Translations under genes and position numbers: made by a program
Shown here: one piece after another, positions 38,973 to 48,048 of the stretch
Position numbering within the stretch: position 1 is the first letter of the stretch
How the letters are laid out: each line of letters starts with the position of its first letter
Origin: Nakamurella multipartita DSM 44233
GTDB lineage: Bacteria; Actinomycetota; Actinomycetes; Mycobacteriales; Nakamurellaceae
Reading direction: 5' to 3'
DNA: 64,000 nucleotides
Assembly (NCBI RefSeq): GCF_000024365.1
Contig: NC_013235.1
Location: 1,240,001 to 1,304,000 of the forward strand
The notes under the pieces: model-generated
What the model saw: only the letters and a program-made list of their open reading frames with translations
The model's database searches: none
What the model was told of the DNA's origin: nothing

Positions 38973-39320
38973 ATGGCCGAACCACCCCCCACCACCGCCG
39001 TCTCGAGCGCGAGCACGGTGAACTGGGAAGCCGTCCAGGATTCGCCGGATTTCCGCAAACTTCGGCATGCGTTGCGCTCCTTCGTCTTTCCCGTCACCGT
39101 CGCGTTTCTGGTGTGGTACTTCAGCTACGTGCTGTGCGCGGCGTTCGCGCGAGACTTCATGGACACCAAGGTGTTCGGCAACATCAACATCGGGTTGCTT
39201 TTCGGCCTGCTGCAGTTCGTCACCACCTTCCTGATCGCCCTGCTCTACGCCCGGCACATGAACAGCAAGTTCGACCCGGAAGCCGACCAGCTCCGCGACG
39301 AGATCGAAGGAGTGGTCTAA
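38973..39320 (+). CDS. DUF485 membrane protein (YjcH-like)
   Basis: This 115-residue protein has two helices and the DUF485 signature SPDFRKLRHALRSFVFPVT followed by ARHMNSKFDPEADQLRDE. It is encoded directly before ActP in many bacteria and presumably assists the symporter. ATG 38973 is chosen for the AAGGAGG at 38962-38968; an ATG at 38943 in the repeat is rejected. Confidence 0.92.
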   Translation: MAEPPPTTAVSSASTVNWEAVQDSPDFRKLRHALRSFVFPVTVAFLVWYFSYVLCAAFARDFMDTKVFGNINIGLLFGLLQFVTTFLIALLYARHMNSKFDPEADQLRDEIEGVV

Positions 39321-41027
39321 GTGTTGGTCTCCCTCGCCGCGACCCAGGCGGCCGAGTCGGCCGCCGCCGACACCGATTCCGGGCACCAGGTGCTGACGAT
39401 CTCGCTGTTCGCGACGTTCGTCGCGATCACCCTGGGCATCACCATCTGGGCCAGCCGGCAGAACCGCACGGCCGCGGACTTCTACGCCGGCGGCCGCTCG
39501 TTCACGGGCATGCAGAACGGCTTCGCCATCGGCGGCGACTACATGTCGGCCGCGTCGTTCCTGGGCATCGCCGGGCTCATCGCGCTGTACGGCTACGACG
39601 GGTTCCTGTACTCGATCGGCTTCCTGGTGGCCTGGCTGGTCGCCCTGCTGCTGGTCGCCGAGCTGATGCGCAACACCGGCAAGTTCACCATGGCCGACGT
39701 GCTCAGCTTCCGGATGCGGCAGCGTCCGGTGCGCACCGCGGCGTCCATCTCCACCGTCGTCGTGTCGATCTTCTACCTGCTGGCGCAGATGGTCGGCGCG
39801 GGCGAGCTGGTCTCGCTGCTGCTGGGCATCAGCTCGCAGACGGCCAAGAACATCGTCATCGCCGGCGTCGGCCTGCTGATGATCGTCTACGTCGTGTTCG
39901 GCGGGATGAAGGGCACCACCTGGGTGCAGATCATCAAGGCGGTGCTGCTGATGACCGGCGCCGCGATCATGACGTTCTGGGTGCTGGCCAAGTTCGGCTT
40001 CAACCCCTCGGCCCTGCTCGGGGCGGCCGCGGACGCCTCCGGCAAGGGCGAGGCGTTCCTGGAGCCGGGGCTGCGCTACGGCGTGGAATCGGCCGACGCG
40101 ACCAAGACGCTGCTGTCCAAGCTGGACTTCATCTCCTTGGCCATGGCCCTGGTGCTGGGCACCGCCGGCCTGCCGCACATCCTGATCCGCTTCTACACGG
40201 TCCCCAGCTCTAAGGCGGCCCGCAAGTCGGTGCTCTGGGCCATCGCCCTGATCGGCACCTTCTACCTGATGACGCTGGCGCTGGGCTTCGGCGCGGCGGC
40301 CCTGGTCGGGCACGAGGCGATCACCGCGCAGAGCGCGGGCGGCAACTCGGCGGCCCCGCAGCTGGCCGAGGCGCTCGGCGGGGTCGGCACCGGGCTGGGT
40401 GCGGTGATGCTCGCGGTGATCGCCGCGGTCGCCTTCGCCACCATCCTGGCCGTGGTCGCCGGGCTGACCCTGGCCTCGTCCTCGTCGTTGGCGCACGACC
40501 TGTACGCCAACGTGATCCGGCGGGGCAAGCCGACCACCGACAAGCAGGAGGTGCGGGTCGGCCGGATCGCGGCGGTCTGCATCGGTGCGGTGTCCATCGC
40601 GCTGGCCATTCCGGCGCAGTCGCTGAACGTGGCCTTCCTGGTGGCGATCGCCTTCGCCATCGCGGCCTCGGCCAACCTGCCGGTCATCCTGTTCTCGCTG
40701 TTCTGGAAGCGGTTCAACACCCGCGGCGCCACCTGGGGCATCTACGGCGGTTTGATCTCGGCCCTGGTGCTGCTGATCTTCTCGCCGAACGTGTCCGGCG
40801 GTGCGGTCAGCCAGGCCACCGGCAAGGCGGCCAGCCTGTTCAGCGACCCGTCGATCGACTTCCACTGGTTCCCGCTGAACAACCCGGGCCTGGTCTCCAT
40901 CCCGCTGGGCTTCCTGTTCGCCTTCATCGGCGCGGTCACCAGCAAGGAGTTCAACAAGGCCAAGTGGGCCGAGATGGAGGTGCGTTCGCTCACCGGTGCG
41001 CACGCCGAGAAGGCGTCCTCGCACTGA
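39321..41027 (+). CDS. actP: Cation/acetate symporter ActP-like (SSS family)
   Basis: This 568-residue acetate/monocarboxylate:Na+ symporter shows RTAADFYAGGRSFTGMQNGFAIGGDYMSAASFLG-type features (quoted here only as GDYMSAASFLGIAGLIALYG), GTAGLPHILIRFYTVP, and a long C-terminus. Its GTG begins on the base after the DUF485 stop, so the two are translationally coupled. The CitA/CitB-type two-component pair follows 188 bp downstream. Confidence 0.9.
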   Translation: MLVSLAATQAAESAAADTDSGHQVLTISLFATFVAITLGITIWASRQNRTAADFYAGGRSFTGMQNGFAIGGDYMSAASFLGIAGLIALYGYDGFLYSIGFLVAWLVALLLVAELMRNTGKFTMADVLSFRMRQRPVRTAASISTVVVSIFYLLAQMVGAGELVSLLLGISSQTAKNIVIAGVGLLMIVYVVFGGMKGTTWVQIIKAVLLMTGAAIMTFWVLAKFGFNPSALLGAAADASGKGEAFLEPGLRYGVESADATKTLLSKLDFISLAMALVLGTAGLPHILIRFYTVPSSKAARKSVLWAIALIGTFYLMTLALGFGAAALVGHEAITAQSAGGNSAAPQLAEALGGVGTGLGAVMLAVIAAVAFATILAVVAGLTLASSSSLAHDLYANVIRRGKPTTDKQEVRVGRIAAVCIGAVSIALAIPAQSLNVAFLVAIAFAIAASANLPVILFSLFWKRFNTRGATWGIYGGLISALVLLIFSPNVSGGAVSQATGKAASLFSDPSIDFHWFPLNNPGLVSIPLGFLFAFIGAVTSKEFNKAKWAEMEVRSLTGAHAEKASSH

Positions 41028-41052
41028 CCTGAGCCCACCCCACCATCGTGTC

Positions 41053-41107
41053 GATCATGGGAAGAGGGCCGTTGACCCGCCGGGTCAACGGCCCTCTTCC
41101 CATGATC
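41053..41107. terminator. Perfect 26-bp stem-loop between actP and the CitA-type kinase
   Basis: Arms 41053-41078 and 41082-41107 are perfectly complementary around a 3-nt GCC loop. There is no T-tract. It probably terminates actP or acts as a processing or stability element. Confidence 0.65.
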
Positions 41108-41215
41108 AACTGCTGGGCGGGCGGGCGGTGGCTCCATAGTGGGGCGCGGGGCCGGGCGGCTCGGTAGGTTCGCAGGCGGGGCCACGCCGCCGCGGCCCGG
41201 GTCAGGAGGTCCGCC

Positions 41216-43031
41216 ATGCGATCCGGTTCGAGCTGGTCGCTGGCTCGCCGCATCCTGGCGCTGCAGGCCGTCGTGCTGTTCGTCGTGCTGGCCGGGCTGC
41301 TGGCGGCGGTGCTGGTGGACTCGGACGCCGAGACCGAACGGGCCACCGGCGAGCGGGTCGCCTCGATCGCCGCCGCGGTGGCCAGCTCGCCCGACGTGGT
41401 CGACGCCGTCACCGCCCCGCAGCCGGCCGGGGCGGAGATCTCCGGGCCGTCCGCGGTGATGCAGCCCTACGCCGAGTCGGTCCGGACCTCGACCGCCACC
41501 GACTTCATCGTGATCATGACGCCCGAGGGCGTGCGCTACACCCACCCCGACCCCACTCAGATCGGCGGCACCTACTTGGGCAACCGAGCGGCCGCGCTGG
41601 CCGGCGGCGTCGGGATCGAGACCTACACCGGGACGCTGGGCCCCTCGGTCCGGGCCATCGTGCCGGTCGAGCAGGACGGCACGGTCGTCGCCCTGGTCTC
41701 GGTCGGGGTGACCGTCGACCACATCAACGAGCTGACCAACCGCCGGTTGCTCTACCTCGGGCTGATCGCCCTGGGGGCGCTGGCGGTCGGGGTCGCCGGC
41801 TCGTTGATCATCGCCCGCTGGGTCCGCCGGCAGACCCTGGGCATGGGGCCCAAGGAACTGGCCCGCCTGTTCACCTACTACGACTCGGTGCTGGCCTCAG
41901 TGCACGAGGGCATGGTCCTGCTGGACGCCAAGGGCACCATCACCAGCATCAATGCCGAGGGTCGGCGGCTGCTCGGCCTGGGCGATGCGGCGATCGGCCG
42001 GACCCCCGCCGAGGCCGGCCTGCCCGCCCATCTGGCCGCCATGATCGTCGACCCGGAGAGCCTGACCGACGAGCTGGTGCTCTCCGCCGAGCGGGTGCTG
42101 GTGATCACCCGGCGGCCGGTCGAGGTCCGGGGCACGGTGGTCGGGGCGGTGGTGACGCTGCGCGATCACACCGAGCTGGACGCGTTGACCGGGGAGCTGG
42201 ACCGGGTGCAGGTGTTCTCCGAGGCGCTGCGGGCCCAGGCCCACGAGTCGGCCAACCGGATGCACGCGGTGATCTCACTGATCGAGTTGGGGGAGACCGA
42301 CCATGCACTGAGCTTTGCGGTCGAGGAGATGCAGACTGCGCAGCGGCTGGCCGACCGGGTGCTTGAAGGGGTGGGCAACCCGGCAATGGCCGCGCTGCTG
42401 CTGGCCAAGTCCGCGCAGGGCGCCGAGCGGGGCATCGACGTCACTGTCCGGGCCGGGTCCTACCTGCCGCCGCACGCCGCGCCCGACCCGGAACTGGTCA
42501 CCATCGTGGGCAACCTGCTCGACAACGGGTTCGACGTCCTGACCACCGTCGCGCCGACCGACGGGCCGCGGTCCATCAAGGTCGGGCTGGACGTGCTGGG
42601 CGCCACCATCCCCGGGGCCGAGGGCGTGGGCGGCGGCCCGCCCCGGCCCGACCCCCCCGGCCGCCGACGACGGTGTCGACCTGCCCGAGCCGTACGTGCG
42701 GATCACCGTGACCGACACCGGCCCCGGGCTGACCCCCGCCCAGGCCCGGTCGGTGTTCAACCGGGGCTGGTCGACCAAGTCGGCCAAGGGGCCGGCCGGT
42801 GATCGAGGGCTGGGCCTGGCCCTCGTCGCCCAGGCGGTGGCCCGCTGCGGTGGTACGGTCCGCGCGGACCCCGGGCCGGGCGCCCGGTTCGTGGTCGCGC
42901 TGCCGTACCGGCCCGGACCGCACCCCCCGACCTCGGTGCCCGATGACGCCCGCCCGGCGCCGCCCGGCGCGGCCGATCCCTCGCCCGATCCCTCGCCCCC
43001 CACCGTCGTCCGGCAGGAGACCCCCCGTTGA
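41216..43031 (+). pseudogene. CitA/DcuS-type sensor histidine kinase, frameshifted
   Basis: The N-terminal frame (41216 onward) gives one membrane helix, a periplasmic CitA/Cache-like domain (about residues 38-170), a second helix (about 178-200), a PAS domain, an LRAQAHESANRMHAVISL phospho-acceptor box (H near 343) and the N-box IVGNLLDNGFDVL. In this frame the ATP-lid boxes are lost and translation runs to 42802. The G boxes (VRITVTDTGPGL, GDRGLGLALV) continue in the +1 frame to the TGA at 43031. One extra C in a C7 run at 42652-42658 explains the shift. Removing it restores a kinase of about 604 residues that overlaps the regulator by TTGA. It could be a true mutation, a phase switch or a sequence error. 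Confidence 0.85.
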
Positions 43032-43723
43032 TCCGTGTGCTCGTCGTCGAGGACGAGCCGATCGCCGCCCGTGCGCACAAGGCGTACGTGGAGCGAATCG
43101 GCGGGTTCGAGGTGGCCGCGGTGGCCAACTCCCGGATCGAGGCCGAACGGGCCCTGGCCAAGGGCGGCATCGACCTGGTCCTGCTCGACCTGCACCTGCC
43201 CGACGGCAACGGGCTGGACCTGTTCCGCCGGATCCGGGCGGCCGGCTCGACGGTGGACGTGATGGTGGTGTCCTCGGCCCGGGACGCGGATGTGGTGCGT
43301 TCGGCGGTGGCCCAGGGCGCCGTGCAGTACCTGCTCAAGCCGTTCGCGTTCAACGCCCTGCGGGACCGGCTGACCTCCTACCGGGAGTTCGCCGAGCAGG
43401 TCGCCGGGGCCGAGGACGTCGACCAGGCGTCGGTGGTCCGGGCCCTGGGCATGCTGCGGGCGCCGAACACCGGATCGCTGCCCAAGGGCATGACCAAGGA
43501 GACGCTGGCCATCGTGGTCGGCGCCCTGCGGGAGCTGGGCGATGCGTCGGCGACGCAGATCGGCGACTTCCTGGGGGTCTCCCGGATCACCGCGCGCCGC
43601 TACCTGGAGCACCTGGCCGACACCAATGTGGCCGAGCGGACGCTGAAGTACGGGCAGGTCGGGCGGCCGGAGACGCGTTACGGGCTGCGTCGCGCCGACC
43701 CGCCGAACCAGCCGATGGGTTAG
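43028..43723 (+). CDS. CitB/DcuR-family response regulator
   Basis: This 231-residue regulator has a receiver domain with phospho-acceptor D54 (VLLDLHLPDGNG) and the YLLKPF lysine. The C-terminal helix-turn-helix (GDASATQIGDFLGVSRITARRYLEHL) is of the CitB type. It starts at TTG 43028 in the stop of the kinase. It probably controls actP, dctA or another carboxylate gene. It converges with the PAP2 gene with a 4-bp overlap of stops. Confidence 0.9.
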   Translation: MIRVLVVEDEPIAARAHKAYVERIGGFEVAAVANSRIEAERALAKGGIDLVLLDLHLPDGNGLDLFRRIRAAGSTVDVMVVSSARDADVVRSAVAQGAVQYLLKPFAFNALRDRLTSYREFAEQVAGAEDVDQASVVRALGMLRAPNTGSLPKGMTKETLAIVVGALRELGDASATQIGDFLGVSRITARRYLEHLADTNVAERTLKYGQVGRPETRYGLRRADPPNQPMG

Positions 43724-44589
43724 ACCGGCGAACTGCCGGTCGGCGGGCCGGCCGGTGGGTCGGACGGTCCGGCGGGGCCGGATGCGACCGTCGGCACCAG
43801 CGGGCTGGGCACGGATCCGACGGTCAGCCGCCAGACCTCGCGCACGGTCACGCACAGCATCAGCCAGGCCAGGCCGGTGATCCAGCCGGCGATCACATCG
43901 GTGAACCAGTGCACCCCGAGGTAGATCCGCGACCAGCCGATGGCCAGCACGAACAGCACCCCACCGGTGATCAGCACCACCCGCCAGGCGGTGCTGGCGA
44001 TCAGCGGCACGACGACGACCAGGATGACCCCGACGATCGCCGCCGAGGCCAGCGCGTGGCCGGACGGGAACGACTCGTTGGTCTCGGTGACCAGCCGGAA
44101 CTCCACCGGCGGGCGCTCTCGGCCGACGGTGGCCTTGCCGACCCGGACCAGCAACCCGGCGCCGGCGGCGACCACGGCGACCAGCACGGCGTCACCGCGG
44201 CGGTCCTTGAACCACAGCAGCAGGACGGTGCCGACGGCGATGATGCCCATGGACAGCGTGCTGCCGACCTCGGTGACGACCTTGGCCACCGCGGTCAGGA
44301 ACGGGGTCCGGCTGTCCACCGCCCACGCCCACACCGTCGGGTCGACCGAGGCCAGCCCGTTGTGCTCGATGGCCCCGTCGGCCAGACCCAGGATCACCGC
44401 CCCGAGCACCATCAGCAGGGCCCCGCTGGCGACCAGCAGCTCGACCACCCGGGGGCGGGAGCGACGCCAGCGGATCGCCACCACCAGCCCGAGCCCCATC
44501 AACAACAGCCCGGCGATGGCGTAGGGCAACCAGACGTAGCCGTACTCGAAGAACGTGTCCTCGGCGTCGGCCCGCGCGAGCAGCATCAT
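43720..44589 (-). CDS. PAP2-family membrane phosphatase
   Basis: This 289-residue polytopic lipid phosphatase carries the three catalytic motifs in order: KATVGRERP, PSGH and SRIYLGVHWFTDV. It would dephosphorylate a lipid such as phosphatidic acid or undecaprenyl diphosphate outside the membrane. The C-terminus is Pro/Gly-rich. The stop overlaps the convergent CitB-type gene. Confidence 0.9.
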   Translation of the reverse strand: MMLLARADAEDTFFEYGYVWLPYAIAGLLLMGLGLVVAIRWRRSRPRVVELLVASGALLMVLGAVILGLADGAIEHNGLASVDPTVWAWAVDSRTPFLTAVAKVVTEVGSTLSMGIIAVGTVLLLWFKDRRGDAVLVAVVAAGAGLLVRVGKATVGRERPPVEFRLVTETNESFPSGHALASAAIVGVILVVVVPLIASTAWRVVLITGGVLFVLAIGWSRIYLGVHWFTDVIAGWITGLAWLMLCVTVREVWRLTVGSVPSPLVPTVASGPAGPSDPPAGPPTGSSPV

Positions 44590-44600
44590 CGGTCGGCCGA

Positions 44601-44906
44601 TCAGTCGAAGAACTCTTCGAGAAACGTCTTCTTACGCTTCTTCGGCCGCAGTTTGTCGGCCCGCACCCGGTCGTAATCCCGGCGCGCGTCCTTGGCCGGT
44701 CGCTGCGGGCGGTCGTAGTCCACGATCGGGGCCGCCTCGACCACCGGCGGGGTCAGGCCGAAGAACTGGGACTCCGCGGCCATCAGGCGTTCGAGCTCGC
44801 CGCGGTCCAGGAAGACCCCCCGGCACTGCTTGCACACCTCGACGGTGACCCCGTCGCGTTCGGCACTGCGCATCTTGCCTTGGCACTTCGGACAGATGAG
44901 GCTCAT
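44601..44906 (-). CDS. Zinc-ribbon (TFIIB-type zf) small protein, copy 1
   Basis: This 101-residue protein has two CxxC pairs (CPKC at residues 5-8 and CKQC near 25-28) and the DRGELERLM helix of the zf-TFIIB (PF13453-type) family. It ends with a basic KKRKKTFLEEFFD tail. The function is unknown. It is paralogous to the next gene upstream; both share the DG/NGVTV and C..CRG(V/L)FLDRGELE pattern. Confidence 0.85.
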   Translation of the reverse strand: MSLICPKCQGKMRSAERDGVTVEVCKQCRGVFLDRGELERLMAAESQFFGLTPPVVEAAPIVDYDRPQRPAKDARRDYDRVRADKLRPKKRKKTFLEEFFD

Positions 44907-44952
44907 GATGCGTGCCAGGTTATCCCGGGCCCGGTCGCGGGCGGGGGCGGCG

Positions 44953-45360
44953 TCATCCGAACAGGCCGTCGATGAATGATTTCTTGCCCTTCTTGCTCGA
45001 GCTCTTCTTGCCCTTGCCCAGGTAGTCGGTGGCCATCGAGGCGATGGTCGACAGGTCGGCCATGGGGGAGCGGCTCGGCGCGGCCCCGGCCGGCGGCACG
45101 TTCGGGTAGCTCGGGGTCGGGTGGCTCGGGGTTGGGTAGCCCGGGGTTGGGTGGCTCGGGGTCGGGTGGCTCGGGGTCGGGTAGCTCGGGGCCGGCGGAG
45201 CGGCCGGGCCGCCGTTGAAGCGGGACTCGGCGTCGATCAGGTGCTCCAGCTCGCCGCGGTCCAGGAACAGCCCGCGGCAGTCGGTGCACTGGTCGACCGT
45301 GACCCCGTTGCGCTCGTAGCTGCGCATCGAACCCTGGCACTTGGGACAGATCATGCTCAC
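44953..45360 (-). CDS. Zinc-ribbon (TFIIB-type zf) small protein, copy 2, with repeat linker
   Basis: This 135-residue paralogue has CPKC and CTDC zinc pairs and CRGLFLDRGELEHLI. A (S/G)(H/Y)PTP linker of six units is encoded by a 15-bp tandem repeat, and a KKGKKSFIDGLFG tail resembles the tail of copy 1. GTG 45360 is chosen because GGAAGG precedes it and the resulting MSMICPKCQG aligns with MSLICPKCQG of copy 1. Confidence 0.8.
   Translation of the reverse strand: MSMICPKCQGSMRSYERNGVTVDQCTDCRGLFLDRGELEHLIDAESRFNGGPAAPPAPSYPTPSHPTPSHPTPGYPTPSHPTPSYPNVPPAGAAPSRSPMADLSTIASMATDYLGKGKKSSSKKGKKSFIDGLFG
45105..45194. repeat. 15-bp tandem repeat, six units, coding
   Basis: GGT(A/G)GCTCGGGG(T/C)(C/T)G units start at 45105, 45120, 45135, 45150, 45165 and 45180. 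They encode the Pro-rich linker of the second zinc-ribbon protein. Confidence 0.9.
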
Positions 45361-45715
45361 GACGTCATCCTTCCCGGGGCCCTCGGCCGCGCGGCCGCGA
45401 CCCCGCCTGGGCAACGTGGATCACCGGTCGCGGAGTTCCGGACGGGCTCGATCGGGGTCCGGGACGGGCCCACGGGTCCGGCAAATAGCAGGAGTTGGCG
45501 CACCGGCGCAAGGGGCGTACAGTGGAACGTCGGCGCGCGGGTCGCGTCGGCTTGCTGCTGCGCGCGGTCAAGTCGACGTTGGATGAAGTCCATCCGGTGC
45601 GCCAGCCCCCGGGCCATCCGCCGCCGGTTCACGCCGGCCGGCGACGCCTGCGGGGCCGCCGGTCCCGACGGTACCGGTATGACCCGGCGAGCTTGCAGTA
45701 AGAAGTGCGGAGGAT
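45361..45715 (+). other. 355-bp region upstream of infA
   Basis: No gene is supported. It contains the infA promoter candidate and a GCGGAGGATAT ribosome site ending at 45715. Confidence 0.5.
45495..45523 (+). promoter_or_regulatory. Sigma-A-like promoter of the infA operon
   Basis: TTGGCG at 45495-45500 and TACAGT at 45518-45523 are spaced by 17 nt, about 190 bp before infA. Confidence 0.55.
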
Positions 45716-45937
45716 ATGGGCAAGAAAGACGGGGCCATCGAGGTCGAGGGTCGCGTGGTCGAGCCGTTGCCCAACGCGATGTTCCGGGTCGAGTTGGAGA
45801 ACGGGCACCGCGTGCTCGCGCACATCAGCGGCAAGATGCGTCAGCACTACATCCGAATCCTGCCGGAGGACCGGGTCGTCGTCGAACTTTCGCCGTACGA
45901 CCTGACCCGCGGTCGGATCGTCTACCGCTACAAGTAA
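45716..45937 (+). CDS. infA: Translation initiation factor IF-1
   Basis: IF-1 (73 residues) is an S1-like OB-fold protein binding the ribosomal A site. [22 protein letters not shown] and RGRIVYRYK are diagnostic. ATG after GGAGGATAT. It heads the alpha-operon genes. Confidence 0.98.
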   Translation: MGKKDGAIEVEGRVVEPLPNAMFRVELENGHRVLAHISGKMRQHYIRILPEDRVVVELSPYDLTRGRIVYRYK

Positions 45938-46121
45938 GCGGGGCTCGACCCGGTTTCGCCGGGTTGAACCCTGCACCACCGTGCCCTTTCTCGGGGCGCG
46001 GACCGGGACCGTGCGTCCCGGGCGATCGGCCTGAGACCTCAGGACCGATAGGGAGCGGACCCGCCCGGGTCCGCGTGGTCCGACCCCGCTCCGGGGCCGG
46101 TACTAGAGAAGAGGAACAGCA

Positions 46122-46235
46122 GTGAAGGTTCAGCCGAGCGTCAAGAAGATCTGCGACAAGTGCAAGGTGATCCGCCGGCACGGTCGCGTCATGGTCATCT
46201 GCGAGAACGTTCGCCACAAGCAGCGCCAGGGCTGA
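46122..46235 (+). CDS. rpmJ: 50S ribosomal protein L36, zinc-binding form
   Basis: This 37-codon gene starts at GTG 46122 after GAAGAGGAACAGCA. The protein has zinc ligands C11, C14, C27 and H32 (CDKC, then C and H), the C+ form. It lies 184 bp after infA and before rpsM, the conserved place. Confidence 0.96.
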   Translation: MKVQPSVKKICDKCKVIRRHGRVMVICENVRHKQRQG

Positions 46236-46449
46236 CGGCCTCCGTCCACCCTGCCGCGGACCCGCCTGATCCCAGAACGGTCCGACCGGCCGGCCTCGTG
46301 CCGGTCACCATCGCGTCACCACCGCCCTGCCCCGGTTCACGCCGGGACGGCCAGCGGGATTCCCCCGGACCACGGGCCGGGGCCTCGACCAGATGTCGGG
46401 GATGGGACGCGACCGACACCCGTGGGCGACACAAGGGAGTACACGCCAG

Positions 46450-46827
<378 letters not shown>

Positions 46828-46830
46828 GCC

Positions 46831-47241
46831 ATGCCCCCCAAGTCCCGTCAGGGCTCCGCGGCGGTCAAGAAGATCCGCCGCAAGGAGAAGAAGAACGTCT
46901 CTCACGGCCACGCGCACATCAAGAGCACGTTCAACAACACCATCGTCTCCATCACCGACCCCACCGGTGCGGTGATCAGCTGGGCGTCCGCCGGCCACGT
47001 CGGCTTCAAGGGCTCCCGCAAGTCGACCCCGTTCGCCGCCCAGATGGCGGCCGAGAACGCCGCCCGCCAGGCCATCGAGCACGGCATGCGCAAGGTCGAC
47101 GTGTTCGTCAAGGGCCCGGGCTCGGGCCGGGAGACCGCCATCCGGTCCCTGCAGGCCGCGGGGCTCGAGGTCGGCGCGATCTCGGACGTCACCCCGCAGG
47201 CGCACAACGGAACCCGTCCGCCCAAGCGGCGCCGGGTCTGA
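46831..47241 (+). CDS. rpsK: 30S ribosomal protein S11
   Basis: S11 (136 residues) lies on the platform. [22 protein letters not shown] and [14 protein letters not shown] at the C-terminus are diagnostic. It starts 3 bp after rpsM. Confidence 0.98.
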   Translation: MPPKSRQGSAAVKKIRRKEKKNVSHGHAHIKSTFNNTIVSITDPTGAVISWASAGHVGFKGSRKSTPFAAQMAAENAARQAIEHGMRKVDVFVKGPGSGRETAIRSLQAAGLEVGAISDVTPQAHNGTRPPKRRRV

Positions 47242-47277
47242 CGCGGGTCTGGGATACGGAGCAAGGAGACACAAGTC

Positions 47278-47883
47278 ATGGCTAGATACACCGGACCTAT
47301 CACCAAGAAGTCACGCCGCCTCAAGACCGACCTCGTCGGTGGCGACATGGCCTTCGAGCGTCGCCCCTTCCCGCCCGGTCAGCACGGCCGCGCGCGGACC
47401 AAGGAGAAGGAATACCTGACCCAGCTGCAGGAGAAGCAGAAGGCTCGCTTCACCTACGGCGTCATGGAAAAGCAGTTCCGTCGTTACTACGCGGAAGCCG
47501 CCAGCCGGACCGGCAAGACCGGTGACACGCTGCTGCAGATCCTCGAGTCGCGGCTGGACAACGTCGTGTACCGGGCCGGCCTGGCCCGCACCCGGCGGCA
47601 TGCCCGGCAGCTGGTCTCGCACGGCCACTTCGAGGTCAACGGGGTGCGGGTGGACGTGCCGTCCTACCGCGTCGAGCAGTACGACCTGATCACCGTGCGC
47701 AAGCAGTCGACCGAGTCGTTCCCGTTCGAGCTGGCTCGCGCCACGTTCGGCGAGCGGACGCCTCCGGCGTGGATGAAGGTCGTGCCGGAAACCCTGCAGA
47801 TCATCATCCACTCGCTCCCGGTGCGGGCGCAGATCGACTCGCAGATCACCGAGCAGCTGATCGTCGAGTTCTACTCGAAGTAA
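47278..47883 (+). CDS. rpsD: 30S ribosomal protein S4, zinc-free form
   Basis: S4 (201 residues) starts assembly of the 16S 5' domain. The N-terminal region lacks the zinc cysteines of the C+ form. An S4 RNA-binding domain (LDNVVYRAGLARTRRHARQLVSHGHF) is present, with the normal C-terminus LIVEFYSK. ATG after GGAGACACAAGTC. Confidence 0.98.
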   Translation: MARYTGPITKKSRRLKTDLVGGDMAFERRPFPPGQHGRARTKEKEYLTQLQEKQKARFTYGVMEKQFRRYYAEAASRTGKTGDTLLQILESRLDNVVYRAGLARTRRHARQLVSHGHFEVNGVRVDVPSYRVEQYDLITVRKQSTESFPFELARATFGERTPPAWMKVVPETLQIIIHSLPVRAQIDSQITEQLIVEFYSK

Positions 47884-47890
47884 CCGCCGC

Positions 47891-47925
47891 CTGCCGCCGA
47901 GGGGTGTTTCACCCTTCGGCGGCAG
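47891..47925 (+). terminator. Hairpin after rpsD
   Basis: CTGCCGCCGAGGGGTG (47891-47906) pairs with CACCCTTCGGCGGCAG (47910-47925) over 16 bp including one G-T pair. It is followed by TCGTGCGTGT, so only a weak T-tract. It may attenuate read-through into rpoA. Confidence 0.5.
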
Positions 47926-48048
47926 TCGTGCGTGTCCCTGGTCCCCGGGCATGGGGAATGCGGCCGGTGGAACGGCCGTTGCAGACGGCTACATGAAGTA
48001 CCCCAGTGACGTCATATGGCGGATGTCACCTGTGAAAGGACCCAACGC

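Noticed and set aside
38697-41024. 775-codon open frame opposite DUF485-actP
   Set aside because: Asp/Gln/His/Arg-rich antisense shadow typical of membrane genes in GC-rich DNA.
42275-43855. 526-codon minus-strand frame covering the frameshift region
   Set aside because: Shadow of the kinase and regulator; both sense genes have clear domains.
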